Below are positions 9,837 to 19,068 of a stretch of 64,000 nucleotides of DNA, one piece after another; within the stretch, counting starts at the first letter, position 1, and every line of letters starts with the position of its first letter. The translations under genes and the position numbers were made by a program. Below the pieces are notes generated by a model. The model searched no databases and was not told where the DNA came from. It saw nothing but the letters and a program-made list of their open reading frames with translations. This DNA is from Bacteroidota bacterium (lineage in GTDB: Bacteria > Bacteroidota > Bacteroidia > Chitinophagales > Saprospiraceae), in contig JAKQLF010000181.1 of NCBI GenBank assembly GCA_029567325.1, positions 1 to 64,000 on the forward strand. Direction: 5' to 3'.

Positions 9837-10601
9837 ATGGCCGTAAAACGCTGCAAGCTTTTAATTTGTCTGGTGATTGCTATGTCCTCAATCAATCATT
9901 TATCAGGTCAAATCATTAATATCGAACAAAAAAGAATCATCACCGATACGGTTGGTTTTGCTGGTGATATCGGCTTATCTGTAAATGCCTCTCGCTATAG
10001 TGAATCATTTTTTGCTTTCAATTCCAATGGTCATATCCAGTTTAAATCACATCGACATTTGATTCTTGCTTTCATCAATTATTCTTTGGTCAATGTTTCT
10101 GGAAAGGAGTTCAACAGGAATGGTTTTTCACATTTGCGCTACAACTATGAAGTGAATGATTTATTGCGTCTGGAAGCATTCACTCAGTTACAATTGAATG
10201 CACTTTTGAACATCAAAAACCGCAATCTCAATGGCTTTGGCATCAGGTTAAAGCTTTCTCAATATGAAAATGCAAAGTTTTACTTTGGGCTTGCCTATAT
10301 GTATGAAAGAGAAGCACTTGAGCAGGAAAAAAATCTCAACATTGACAATAGGATGAGTTCTTATTTCACTTTTACCTTAACCCCACAAGACAATGTGAAA
10401 CTGTCGAATACATCTTATGTCCAGCCATTATTCAATAATTTTAGTGATTTCAGGTTTAGCAATGATCTGGTATTGTCTTTTCAAATCACTAAAAATTTGA
10501 GTTTTGTTACCAATTTTCATTTTTTATATGATGCTAAGCCTCCTGTTGGTATACCAACCAATAACTATGAAGTGACCAATGGCTTGTCTTTTGCGTTTTG
10601 A
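9837..10601 (+). CDS. DUF481-type outer-membrane beta-barrel protein
   Basis: A 254-aa protein with a signal peptide (KLLICLVIAMSSINHLSG, cleavage near residue 25) and a repeating pattern of two-residue periodic beta strands typical of small outer-membrane barrels. The order of strands (a middle section NFSHLRYNYEVNDLLRLEAFTQLQLNALLNI-like in character, then paired strands to the Phe C-terminus) resembles DUF481/YdiY proteins, though it was recognised by eye only. The last residue is Phe, the usual end for a BAM-assembled barrel. It may share a transcript with the glycosyltransferase gene 51 bp upstream. Function unknown. Confidence 0.65.
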   Translation: MAVKRCKLLICLVIAMSSINHLSGQIINIEQKRIITDTVGFAGDIGLSVNASRYSESFFAFNSNGHIQFKSHRHLILAFINYSLVNVSGKEFNRNGFSHLRYNYEVNDLLRLEAFTQLQLNALLNIKNRNLNGFGIRLKLSQYENAKFYFGLAYMYEREALEQEKNLNIDNRMSSYFTFTLTPQDNVKLSNTSYVQPLFNNFSDFRFSNDLVLSFQITKNLSFVTNFHFLYDAKPPVGIPTNNYEVTNGLSFAF

Positions 10602-10631
10602 GACATTTGTGTACTTGTACCATGATGTTAT

Positions 10632-11182
10632 ACATTTCGTACCTGACGGCACTTAGGGATAGTTTTTTTTGGGTGTTACCAATATTTGGTCCCTAACGGG
10701 ACTGTGGGGTTGATTTTTGATCCATCACGAATCTTTAATATTCAGTCTTGTTCTTGAAAGTTTGGTTACGCTCCTATTTTATATCTTCTACCTATTAGAA
10801 GAAGGGGTACACATTTCGTACCTGACGGCACTTAGGGATTCGTTTTTTTTTGGGTTACCAATATTTGGTCCCTGACGGGACTGTGGGGTTGATTTTTGAT
10901 CCATCACGAATCTTTAATATTCAGTCTTGTTCTTGAAAGTTTGGTTATGCTCCTATTTTGTATCATATGCCTGGTTGGGGTAGGGGAGAACATTTCGTAC
11001 CTGACGGCACTTAGGGATACGTTTTTTTTTGGGTTACCAATATTTGGTCCCTGACGGGACTGTGGGGTTGATATTGGATTCTCACGAAACCTTATTAACT
11101 ATTCTTGAAAGTTTGGAAAATCCTGTATTATAACTTCTACCAAGATGATACTGCGGACAAACATATCGTACCTGACGGCACT
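10632..11182 (+). repeat. REP-like island, left part: 179-bp tandem repeats
   Basis: Three near-identical units with an exact 179-bp period begin near 10632, 10811 and 10990, and a fourth degenerate one near 11161. Each unit holds two short palindromes 50 bases apart: CGTACCTGACGGCAC (10638, 10817, 10996, 11167) and GGTCCCTRACGGGAC (10688, 10867, 11046). Both fold as a 5-bp stem with a TRAC loop. The rest of the unit (a T-tract, then a GTTGATTTTTGATCCATCACG-like stretch and a CTTGAAAGTTTGG stretch) is conserved too, so these are duplicated cassettes rather than isolated palindromes. Similar cassettes follow the transposase. Confidence 0.85.
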
Positions 11183-11200
11183 TAGGGATATGTTTTTTTA

Positions 11201-11429
11201 CTTCTTACCAATATGTGGTACCTAGCGGGACTATCGGGTTGATTCTTTAGGAACCACCCATAAGAAGTTTGTTGTGCCATCAGGAACACTTTAAGGTTCC
11301 TTTTAAAGACAATATATTGATTAAAAAAAAGTATGGAAGATTTCGTGCCGATAGGTACGATATCTTGGTACAAGCAAAATATAAAAACATGTCATCGTGC
11401 CGCTAGGTACGACCTCTAGGTTTGACAAT
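11201..11429. repeat. Long direct repeat flanking the transposase, left copy
   Basis: About 229 bp that recur, with roughly 85-90% likeness by eye, at 12234-12468. The block contains a variant palindrome (GGTACCTAGCGGGAC, 11216) and two palindromes in the opposite orientation to the array on the left: CGTGCCGATAGGTACGA (11344) and CGTGCCGCTAGGTACGA (11396). Confidence 0.8.
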
Positions 11430-11501
11430 TTTCGATCATTGGGCAAATATTTTTTTTGAAATTAAAAATACTATTTACCTTGCAATTGAAAATTATGAAA
11501 A

Positions 11502-11960
11502 ATGGCAAATACCTACACCCAAATTCACATTCATGCTGTATTCGCAGTAAGAAATAGGGAATGTTTGATTAAAAAAGAATGGAAAGTTGAACTGTACAAA
11601 TACATGACAGCAATCATTCAAAACAACAACCACAAAGTTTTAGTGATAAATGGAGTGGAAGATCATGTCCATATTTTGTTTGGAATGCGCCCCACACAAG
11701 CATTATCTGAATTAATGCAAATGATCAAAGGTGACTCATCGAAATGGATAAATCAGAATAAATTAACGACATTTAAATTCTAATGGCAAGAAGGCTTTGG
11801 TGCTTTCTCATATAGTAAGTCTCATATCGGAAATGTGGTTAATTATATAAATAATCAAGAGCAACATCACAAAAAGAAATCTTTTCATGAGGAATACATG
11901 GAAATGTTGAAAAAGTATGAGGTTGATTTTGATCCTAATTATATCTTCAAACCTATTTGA
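11502..11960 (+). pseudogene. IS200-like Y1 transposase (REP-associated type), interrupted by an in-frame stop
   Basis: The frame encodes MANTYTQIHIHAVFAVRNRE..., a Y1_Tnp/IS200-family single-strand transposase. The HUH metal motif is visible as EDHVHILF (near residue 52-59). A TAA at 11781-11783 stops translation after 93 residues, but the same frame then continues without any frameshift (WQEGFGAFSYSKSHIGNVV...) to TGA at 11958-11960, giving 152 codons of normal family sequence. The second half carries the candidate catalytic tyrosines, so the 93-aa product would lack them. A single substitution (for example GAA to TAA) explains it. The palindromic repeats around it make it a RAYT-like element, now probably inactive in cis. 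Confidence 0.88.
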
Positions 11961-11966
11961 GGCTGG

Positions 11967-12233
11967 AGTTAAACATTGCGTACCTGACGGCACTTAGAGA
12001 GTTACCAATGTTTGGTCCCTAACGGGACTGAAGGGTTGATTTTTGATCCATCACCAATCAATAATAATCAGATTTATTCTAGAAAGTTTGGTTATGATCA
12101 TGTATTATATCTTCTACCTGGTTGACACTGGGGTTAAACATTACGTACCTGACAGCACTTAATGATATGTTTTTTTTTGTTGTACCAATATCTGGTCCCT
12201 GACGGGACTGATGGGTTGATTTTTGGTCCTCAC
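11967..12233 (+). repeat. REP-like island, right part: two degenerate cassettes
   Basis: Two diverged copies of the left cassette. The first has CGTACCTGACGGCAC at 11979 and GGTCCCTAACGGGAC at 12014; it lost the T-tract between them. The second has CGTACCTGACAGCAC at 12144 and GGTCCCTGACGGGAC at 12194. The shared flanking text (GTTGATTTTTG, GAAAGTTTGGTTATG, TATCTTCTACC) shows common origin with the 179-bp units. Confidence 0.8.
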
Positions 12234-12468
12234 CTTCTTACCAATATGTGGTCCCTAACGGGACCATCGGGTGGATTCTTTAGGAATCACCCATAAGAAG
12301 TTTGTAGTGCCATCCGAAATACTCTTTAGGGATAGTCCTTTTAAGTACAATATTATGATTAAAACCAAAGTTATGTGAGATTTCGTGCCATTAGGTACGA
12401 TATCTTGGTATAAACAAATATAAGAATAGTTCTTCGTGCCGTTAGGTACGACCTCTTGGTTTGACAAT
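12234..12468. repeat. Long direct repeat flanking the transposase, right copy
   Basis: The partner of 11201-11429. It has GGTCCCTAACGGGACC at 12250 and two inverted palindromes, CGTGCCATTAGGTACGA (12384) and CGTGCCGTTAGGTACGA (12435). Small indels separate the two copies. Confidence 0.8.
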
Positions 12469-12533
12469 GACCTTTAAAGAGCGGTAACTAGTTATAAAGA
12501 ACAGATTTACAACCAACCAATCCAAACCATAAG

Positions 12534-13070
12534 TTACTTCTTTTTCTTTTTCCAAAAAGCCAATTTCTTCAAAGTTTCTCTAGCCTTGCCTTTTCTTTGC
12601 CAAACAACATAACGCAGACTGACACCAGAACCGCTGAAAAATCTTGGACCTTCTACATTTTGGCCCAAAACAAAGCCGGGCATATAATCATAAGAAACAT
12701 TGATGCGACCAATGGTAAATTCGCCACCAAAGGTAAAACCAAGACCACCATTCACATGCTCAACATAGCCTTCACTATTGTTGACGCCTTGACGTAAAAT
12801 ACCGCCTGCACCCATGGAAACATTCATCCGTTTTCCCAAAAAACCATAGTGTCTTTTCACCATCAAAGAAGTTTGCTTAGTCGTTGTAAACAAAGCATCT
12901 TGGTGTTCAAGTTGCAAAGTGTAATTTCCATGAAATCTCTGAGCAATGGAAATGCCCAAATCATCCCCAAATCGCATACCAATCGCGGTATTGTATTTTT
13001 GGCCAGTGACGGTGGCTGACGACAAAAGGGATAAACACAGCAATACGAGGGAGCCGATAGACTTGTTCAA
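12534..13070 (-). CDS. Small outer-membrane beta-barrel protein, function unknown
   Basis: A 178-aa protein with a signal peptide ending at TVTGQ (about residue 24) followed by short alternating beta strands (AIGMRFGDDLGISIAQRF, YTLQLEHQDALF, GLGFTFGGEFTIGRINVSYDYMPGF), the look of a small eight-strand barrel. The end is unusual: after the last barrel-like strand (GVSLRYVVWQ) comes a strongly basic tail, KKLAFWKKKKK, that would lie in the periplasm or contact lipopolysaccharide or peptidoglycan. It stands alone, next to the repeat island. I recognise no named family beyond the general barrel pattern. Confidence 0.7.
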   Translation of the reverse strand: MNKSIGSLVLLCLSLLSSATVTGQKYNTAIGMRFGDDLGISIAQRFHGNYTLQLEHQDALFTTTKQTSLMVKRHYGFLGKRMNVSMGAGGILRQGVNNSEGYVEHVNGGLGFTFGGEFTIGRINVSYDYMPGFVLGQNVEGPRFFSGSGVSLRYVVWQRKGKARETLKKLAFWKKKKK

Positions 13071-13190
13071 ATTAGTTAGATTTGTTGTACTAACGTTGAC
13101 GTTGTTATAATTAGTATAGTTACTATTTCAAGGAATCTTTACAGTTTGCTTAACGATTTTAGAAACCCAAATACTTGAAATTAGCCCAAT

Positions 13191-15113
13191 TTAATTGGAA
13201 ACATATTTAAATGGATTGACTGGAAAGCCTTCCTCATTATAGACCTGCACTTCACCTGGATTATTTGCCCATAGGTATCTGATAGATTTAAATGGCTTGG
13301 TATATTCTAATAAAATAGCAGACTTTGATTGCAGTATTCCAGGTATTTTGATCAATTTGCCTTCCAACGTTTCTATGACAAAACCGTTGATTTTTTTATC
13401 ATTCCCCTTAACAGTCAATCCCTTTTCTGAAGTTCTGAATGTCAACAACGTTCCAAAAGAATTGGTAAAAACTTTTTCCAATGGTGGACCATCAAAAATC
13501 AAAGATTCATTATAAACCAATCTTTTCAAACTTGCTGCCATCCTCAAAGCAACCGTTTGTTTATTTCGCGGATGGATATCATCGGCTTCTCCAATATCAA
13601 TGGCAGAAACCATAGCAGTATTTGGCAATTTCAATGCGGCAGTTTGAGCCTGTCTCAAATTGGCCCAATCACTTTCAACCGGATTTTCATCTTGAGCCAT
13701 GAAGTTGGCCAATTGTACGAAAACAAAAGGCAACTGATTATCATTCCATGCAGTTCTGTAAGATCGGATCATGTTTTGAAACAATGTTTCATAGGTTTTT
13801 GCTTGCCAAGTATCAGACTCACCTTGATAATAAAGATAGGCTGCAATCGGATAATGTGTCAGCGGATGTACCATGCCATTGTAACGGTTGGTAGGGAAAG
13901 CGTTTGCGTCATAAGTTTTTGACAATGTCGGTAAGTTTACTGAACCTTCAGCGATCGACCAGTTGCCAGCCAAGGTCATGGTATCCATACTTTCACAAAC
14001 CAAAAACATATCACTTGCCAAACCATGAAATCCACCTCCACCACCAGTATCTTTTACTCTTACAGTGATTTCATTGATTCCCTCAGTAAGGTGGTCTGAA
14101 AAAAAGTCGTAAAGCCTTGTTTCGCTATATCCTTGAGTACTGCCTACCAAAATGCCATTGACAAAACTCAGATCATCATCATCAATCTTTGCCAAACCCA
14201 ATTTGCATGGCTTGTCCTCAGGCACAGTTTTGAGCTCTATTTTTTTTGACAACCAGAAAAAACCATCCTTATCTGGAAATCCTTGTGTTTCCCAAAGACC
14301 TGGAGCGTTGATTTTTTTCCAGTCTGATTTATCAAATTCTGGCTCGGACCATCCCTGGAAAAGGCCCACATCCGAAAGTTCTAATTGCTCTGCGTAGTCC
14401 AATTTGGCTTGTCTGAAAGAGCTTTCACCATTGTGAGTATCCTTGAAAGTTTGAATCATTTTTTCAAAACTTTGCTGATTTGCAAATGCTTCTTCTGGCA
14501 TCCAACCCATGATGTTGGTGCCACCCCATGCATTGTCTATCAACCCAATCGGAACTTCGTATTCTTGATGTAATAATCTCGCCGTAAGAAAACCAATGGC
14601 AGAAAAATCAGCCGTTGTTCTTTCATTGGCAATTGCCCAGCCTGCACCTTCCAAAGACAAAGTTTTGCGGTCGGTTATTTCTTGCTCTACCGTAAACATT
14701 CTGATGTTTGGGAAATTGGTATTTTTCAATTCAGCCTCAGCATTATTTATGTTTCTGAGGGGCCATTCCATATTTGATTGGCCACCACATACAAAAACAT
14801 CACCCATTAAAATGTCTTCAATGAATATGGTATTACTTCCTTTGATGGTTAATTTATGAGGACCACCAGCAGGCATTGCTGGAAAAGTAGTCTTCCACCT
14901 GCCGTTTTCAACCAGGCATATTTCGGTAAGGTCATTAAATGTCACGGTCACTTCCGTTTCATAGATGGCTTCTCCCCAAACTACAATTGGCTTATCGCGT
15001 TGTAAAACCATGTGGTCAGCAAACAAAGCTGGTAAAACAACTCGCGCATTCAAATCAAGTCCTAAGAAAATTACAATCAGTAAACAAGAAAATTTCAACG
15101 TGTATTGGCTCAT
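13191..15113 (-). CDS. Sialate O-acetylesterase (SGNH, exported)
   Basis: A 640-aa secreted esterase that removes O-acetyl groups from sialic acids or other acetylated sugars. A signal peptide (residues 1-23) is followed by a beta domain (RVVLPALFADHMVLQRDKP...), then the SGNH block GGQSNMEWPL with Ser113, the loop YYQGESD (428-434), and the Asp-His pair in DDIHPRN (Asp511, His514). A jelly-roll, lectin-like domain (about 255-375) is inserted in the catalytic fold, as in many Bacteroidota SASA proteins. Length is normal for the family. It is not next to sialic acid genes, so O-acetylated plant or algal polysaccharide is an equal possibility. Confidence 0.92.
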   Translation of the reverse strand: MSQYTLKFSCLLIVIFLGLDLNARVVLPALFADHMVLQRDKPIVVWGEAIYETEVTVTFNDLTEICLVENGRWKTTFPAMPAGGPHKLTIKGSNTIFIEDILMGDVFVCGGQSNMEWPLRNINNAEAELKNTNFPNIRMFTVEQEITDRKTLSLEGAGWAIANERTTADFSAIGFLTARLLHQEYEVPIGLIDNAWGGTNIMGWMPEEAFANQQSFEKMIQTFKDTHNGESSFRQAKLDYAEQLELSDVGLFQGWSEPEFDKSDWKKINAPGLWETQGFPDKDGFFWLSKKIELKTVPEDKPCKLGLAKIDDDDLSFVNGILVGSTQGYSETRLYDFFSDHLTEGINEITVRVKDTGGGGGFHGLASDMFLVCESMDTMTLAGNWSIAEGSVNLPTLSKTYDANAFPTNRYNGMVHPLTHYPIAAYLYYQGESDTWQAKTYETLFQNMIRSYRTAWNDNQLPFVFVQLANFMAQDENPVESDWANLRQAQTAALKLPNTAMVSAIDIGEADDIHPRNKQTVALRMAASLKRLVYNESLIFDGPPLEKVFTNSFGTLLTFRTSEKGLTVKGNDKKINGFVIETLEGKLIKIPGILQSKSAILLEYTKPFKSIRYLWANNPGEVQVYNEEGFPVNPFKYVSN

Positions 15114-15253
15114 AACAAAAATGCTCTTTTGAAAAATACAAATGTATCATTTTACCTCGGATATTGGTTTTCAATTATAATTTGAAAAACTAGTTGGCCC
15201 TCTTTTCTCAAAATATCCTTTCTTTGCCTTCAACTATTTTGGAATAACTATCC

Positions 15254-16879
15254 ATGATTCGAAAACTGATTTATTGGTTTACAGGGTTTCTGATTTTACT
15301 TATATGTGCGTTTTGTGCGTTTAAATACTTCATGAAACCTCCTGCTCATACAGATTGTCTGCCTGCAAAAGGTAAAACGGCAACTGTATTTCTCATCGAT
15401 GGTTTAGAAAATGAGCGATTTCGCAAGCTGGTTTCGCAAGGGAAATTACCTTTTATTCAATCAATGATCAATGGTGGAGTCTATGTAGAAAATGGCATAT
15501 CATCCTTTCCCACCATGACGGGTTTTGGATACTTTCCGCTGATTACTGGGGTGGACGCTGTCAATAGTGGAATTTTGGGCCTGCGTTGGTTTGACCGAAA
15601 CAGGACGATGGGAAATTTACGCAACTACGTCGGCAGGACCAATGTGTGGATGAATAAAGACATTGACAGCACCATGCAAAATGCTTTTGAGTTGAGCAGA
15701 GATACATTTACTGCGAGTATCAATTCTTTTATGAATAAAGGAGTCAAAGAAGCAGTGATTACGGGTTGGTATCACTCGGGAGCCAAGTTTGAAGGCATGT
15801 CAGTATTTCCTTATTTGCGAAATATTCCATTCATCGGTCACGAAATTGCCATGAACCATTTTGAACATGAGGAAAATGCCATGAAAATTGCCATTGACCA
15901 ATTGCAGTGTAATCCCAAGTTTCATTTCATCACCCTTCCTTCACCCGATGCGACCAATCACGTTCATGGTTTTACTGATCAATACGAAGAACTTTTGGTC
16001 TACATCGATGCTTTGATGGCTACCTATTGGGAAGAAGTAAAACGCCTCGGCCAAGCTGATCAGAGGCTGTTGGTGTTGGCAAGCGATCATGGTGTTGAGG
16101 CTGTAACCAAAAACCTAGATCTCAGAGAAAATTTCCAACAAATTGGTTTGAATATGGAACGTGGCAATGCGGTCAATATCAAATCAATTGAACTCAACGA
16201 GCCAATTTCCAATCTAGAAAACTTGGATGCTTATTTCGTTATCAACGGTAATCTCTCTGCCTATATTTATTTCAAAGGAAAGGAACAATGGAAAAAACCA
16301 CTAAGTGCAGCAGAAATAGAACAATACATAATCCAGGGAAATCGCAAAATCAACATTGCTCAATACGTTGCAAATCAAGAAGGCATCAATTGGGTTGCTT
16401 ATAACAAAGGGCCTCAGGAGGTAATTATTTACAATGATTCTGGTTATGCACAAGTGACGATACAAGATTCATTTTTGAAATATGAGGTGATTACCAGTGA
16501 TGTTTTTGAATACAGGGATTCATCAATCATTGGCAAGTGGATGACAAAAAGTGAATGGTTGGAAAAAACCCATAAAGCCAATTATCCTTATGCTGTGCCA
16601 AGATTGTATGATTTGCTCAAAGCAAAAGGGATGGGAGATTTGGTCCTTACCTCTAGGCCAGGTTATGATTTGGGAAAAGCTTACGAAAAGGTAGTTGGAA
16701 ATTACAAGGGCGGACATGGAGCATTGCGCAGACAATTACTGGTGGTTCCATTTATTTTTTACTCTCAAAATTTGTCCCAACAAAATTATAAATCTGCTTT
16801 ATCTGAAGATGTCGGCGCAACTATTTTGAAATGGATGAATTTTACGGACGATAAAAGAGCAGGGAAAATTCTTTTTTAG
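15254..16879 (+). CDS. Type I phosphodiesterase/nucleotide pyrophosphatase family protein
   Basis: A 541-aa protein of the alkaline phosphatase superfamily with one N-terminal membrane segment (residues 5-25), probably anchored and facing the periplasm. The metal and catalytic positions of the PDE/NPP family are in place: FLIDGLEN (Asp49), SSFPTMTGFG with the nucleophile Thr87, SPDATNHVHG (Asp232, His236 or His238) and LASDHGV (Asp278, His279). It should hydrolyse a phosphodiester or phosphate ester; the substrate is not evident. No operon partner: the next gene, an MFS pump, begins 117 bp later on the same strand. Confidence 0.88.
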   Translation: MIRKLIYWFTGFLILLICAFCAFKYFMKPPAHTDCLPAKGKTATVFLIDGLENERFRKLVSQGKLPFIQSMINGGVYVENGISSFPTMTGFGYFPLITGVDAVNSGILGLRWFDRNRTMGNLRNYVGRTNVWMNKDIDSTMQNAFELSRDTFTASINSFMNKGVKEAVITGWYHSGAKFEGMSVFPYLRNIPFIGHEIAMNHFEHEENAMKIAIDQLQCNPKFHFITLPSPDATNHVHGFTDQYEELLVYIDALMATYWEEVKRLGQADQRLLVLASDHGVEAVTKNLDLRENFQQIGLNMERGNAVNIKSIELNEPISNLENLDAYFVINGNLSAYIYFKGKEQWKKPLSAAEIEQYIIQGNRKINIAQYVANQEGINWVAYNKGPQEVIIYNDSGYAQVTIQDSFLKYEVITSDVFEYRDSSIIGKWMTKSEWLEKTHKANYPYAVPRLYDLLKAKGMGDLVLTSRPGYDLGKAYEKVVGNYKGGHGALRRQLLVVPFIFYSQNLSQQNYKSALSEDVGATILKWMNFTDDKRAGKILF

Positions 16880-16996
16880 GGAAAGCTGACGTGCATCTGT
16901 AAAAACCTTTAAAATTAAAATAGCAAATGCTGTCTTACCTCCATTGGATATTGAAGCATTGGCTATCTTTGATTGTAAAACTTACAATTATCCATT

Positions 16997-18232
16997 ATGA
17001 AATCGCGTGGTCCTATATTTTTTATATTTATAACATTGGTGATCGATATAATGGGTTTTGGGCTGATCATTCCAGTATTACCTGGCTTGATTACCAATCT
17101 CACTGGTAAACCAGTGGCAGAAGCAAGCAGTACTGCCTCTTTTTTGACTTTGGCCTACGCAGGAATGCAATTTTTGTGCGCACCTCTGATTGGTAATCTG
17201 AGCGATAGATTTGGAAGAAGGCCGGTGCTCCTGGCTTCCATCGCAGCATTCATCATTGATTACGTAATTCTTGGCTTGGCTACAAGCTTAGGTTGGCTTT
17301 TTCTAGGAAGATTGATAGCTGGGTTTACAGGCGCCAGCATTACCACGGCAATGGCATACATTGCTGACGTCAGTTCCCCTGAGGACAGGGCGAAAAATTT
17401 TGGAATCACGGGCGCTGCATTTGGAGTTGGTTTTATTCTTGGTCCTGCTTTGGGCGGTCTTTTAGGTGGAATTGGTTTGAAAGTTCCTTTTTATGCCGCG
17501 GCAATTCTTTGTTCGATTAATTTCATCTTGGGTTATTTTATGTTGCCGGAATCATTGAGTCCTGAAAATAGAAGACCGTTTTCCTGGAAACGAGCAAATC
17601 CATTGGGAGCTTTGTTGCAATTTAAAAAATACCCAAAATTGCACCGTTTGTTTTTGGTCTTATTTCTGATAGCAATCGGTTCGCATGCTGTACAAAGCAA
17701 TTGGTCATTTTTTACGATAGAAAAATTTCAATGGAGTGAAAAAATGATTGGCTTGTCTTTGGCGATGGCTGGTCTCATGGTAGGAATCGTTCAGGGTGTT
17801 TTGATCAGATGGATCAACCCTTTACTGGGCAATGAAAAAAGCCTTTACTTAGGGTTGCTCATTTATGGATTGTCAATGGTTCTGTTTGCTTTCGCATTCA
17901 AAGGGTGGCATATGTTTGTTATTCTCATTCCTTACTGCCTAGAAGGAATTGCTGGTCCTGCAGCCCAAGCCATGATCACTGGGGAAGTTTTGCCCAACCA
18001 ACAGGGAGAAGTGCAAGGGCTCAATACTTCTTTGATCAGTCTCACCTCGATCATTGGTCCATTGATGATGAATAATTTATTTTATATTACAACGAAATCA
18101 GACACACCATTTTATTTTCCAGGTTCCCCTTTTATGTTGGGTGCTGTACTTTTTTTGATAGGCGCTCTGATCAGTTATCTGGGTTTTAAAAAACAACAAA
18201 GACCAAAATCCGTTACATTAGAAAAAATTTAA
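16997..18232 (+). CDS. MFS drug/proton antiporter, TetA/Bcr-like (DHA1 type)
   Basis: A 411-aa transporter with 12 predicted membrane segments. The loop 2-3 motif A is exact ([14 protein letters not shown], ~67-80), and motif C of antiporters appears in helix 5 ([16 protein letters not shown], ~137-152), which points to an exporter rather than a sugar importer. Family members such as TetA(B) and Bcr export tetracycline or other small molecules; the resistance range cannot be read from sequence. The next gene begins only five bases after the stop, so the two are co-transcribed. Confidence 0.9.
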   Translation: MKSRGPIFFIFITLVIDIMGFGLIIPVLPGLITNLTGKPVAEASSTASFLTLAYAGMQFLCAPLIGNLSDRFGRRPVLLASIAAFIIDYVILGLATSLGWLFLGRLIAGFTGASITTAMAYIADVSSPEDRAKNFGITGAAFGVGFILGPALGGLLGGIGLKVPFYAAAILCSINFILGYFMLPESLSPENRRPFSWKRANPLGALLQFKKYPKLHRLFLVLFLIAIGSHAVQSNWSFFTIEKFQWSEKMIGLSLAMAGLMVGIVQGVLIRWINPLLGNEKSLYLGLLIYGLSMVLFAFAFKGWHMFVILIPYCLEGIAGPAAQAMITGEVLPNQQGEVQGLNTSLISLTSIIGPLMMNNLFYITTKSDTPFYFPGSPFMLGAVLFLIGALISYLGFKKQQRPKSVTLEKI

Positions 18233-18237
18233 GCATT

Positions 18238-19065
18238 TTGAAAATAAGGTCACTTTCCAATATTTTGTACTTTCCATTATTCATTATTGGAATCCTCATC
18301 CTTTATTTTGGATACGGCAATAACAATGGACTCATGGTTTGGATTTTTGTTCCGGTCATCCTCATCGTTGCCATTTATGTAGGTCATGCCCAAATTGATT
18401 ACTGGTGGTTGAAGAAAAACCCTGCTCCATTGGACGAACCTATCATCAAGTGGTTGGATAAATTTGGATATTATTACCTATCATTGAAAACAGATCAACA
18501 ACAAGAGTATAGAAACAGGCTCAGTAATTACCTCTTTGCACGAGAATTTATGGTGGTGGCAAATAAAGAACAAAAACCTGTGCCAGAAGACATCAAAGCC
18601 ATCATCGCCAGCCAAGCAATCAACCTAACATTTGGCTTGGAGGATTATCTGCTCGATGATTACGATCGAATATTTATCTATGTCCATGCCTTCCCAACTC
18701 CTCTATTTAAATTTTTGCACCGCGTCGAAACTGAACATACAGATAAGGTCATCATCCTCACTATGGATCAATCTGTGCATGGGGTGGTCGAACCCAAAAA
18801 ATATTACAACATTGCCCTGCATGCATATGCGGATGCCTTTACACACGTGCACCCAGATAAAGATTATCCAACAGTGAATCATCTTGGATGGGAAGTGCCA
18901 GAAATGATTTTTGAAATGACGAAGCAAGATATTTGTCAGATTTGTGGTTTTGAAAATTTGGACATTTTAGTTGTGCATATCGTAGCCTTTTTTACCAATA
19001 AGTCTTTTTATTTATCACAATTACCACACGAAGGTGCTGCTCTTTCCAAGGTTTTTAATCAATAA
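18238..19065 (+). CDS. MtfA-like (M90 peptidase family) protein lacking the HExxH motif
   Basis: A 275-aa protein with two N-terminal membrane segments (residues 10-25 and 33-50). Residues 68-150 follow the MtfA zinc-peptidase family closely (a FGYYYLSL start, then IIASQAINLTFGLEDYLLDDYDRIFIY). In MtfA the next block is 'N(V/I)ALHEFAHQLD'. Here the block reads NIALHAYADAF (191-201): the first His is kept (His195) but Glu is Ala196 and the second His is Asp199. So the zinc-peptidase chemistry is probably lost and this may be a binding or regulatory relative. The start is a TTG, five bases after the pump gene; kynureninase follows three bases after the stop. Confidence 0.6.
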   Translation: MKIRSLSNILYFPLFIIGILILYFGYGNNNGLMVWIFVPVILIVAIYVGHAQIDYWWLKKNPAPLDEPIIKWLDKFGYYYLSLKTDQQQEYRNRLSNYLFAREFMVVANKEQKPVPEDIKAIIASQAINLTFGLEDYLLDDYDRIFIYVHAFPTPLFKFLHRVETEHTDKVIILTMDQSVHGVVEPKKYYNIALHAYADAFTHVHPDKDYPTVNHLGWEVPEMIFEMTKQDICQICGFENLDILVVHIVAFFTNKSFYLSQLPHEGAALSKVFNQ

Positions 19066-19068
19066 AAA

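Noticed and set aside
11781-11783. Programmed stop read-through in the transposase
   Set aside because: No recoding signal is seen; a point mutation is the simpler reading.
11182-12467. Minus-strand frames (11182-11373, 12255-12467) in the repeat island
   Set aside because: They only translate the palindromes (VPNGTK repeated) and match nothing else.
10632-12468. CRISPR array
   Set aside because: The equal spacing suggested it, but the sequence between the palindromes is itself repeated and there are no unique spacers or cas genes.
13191-15113. Sialic acid catabolic cluster around the sialate O-acetylesterase
   Set aside because: No NanA, NanK, NanE or sialidase gene stands beside it; the gene appears alone.
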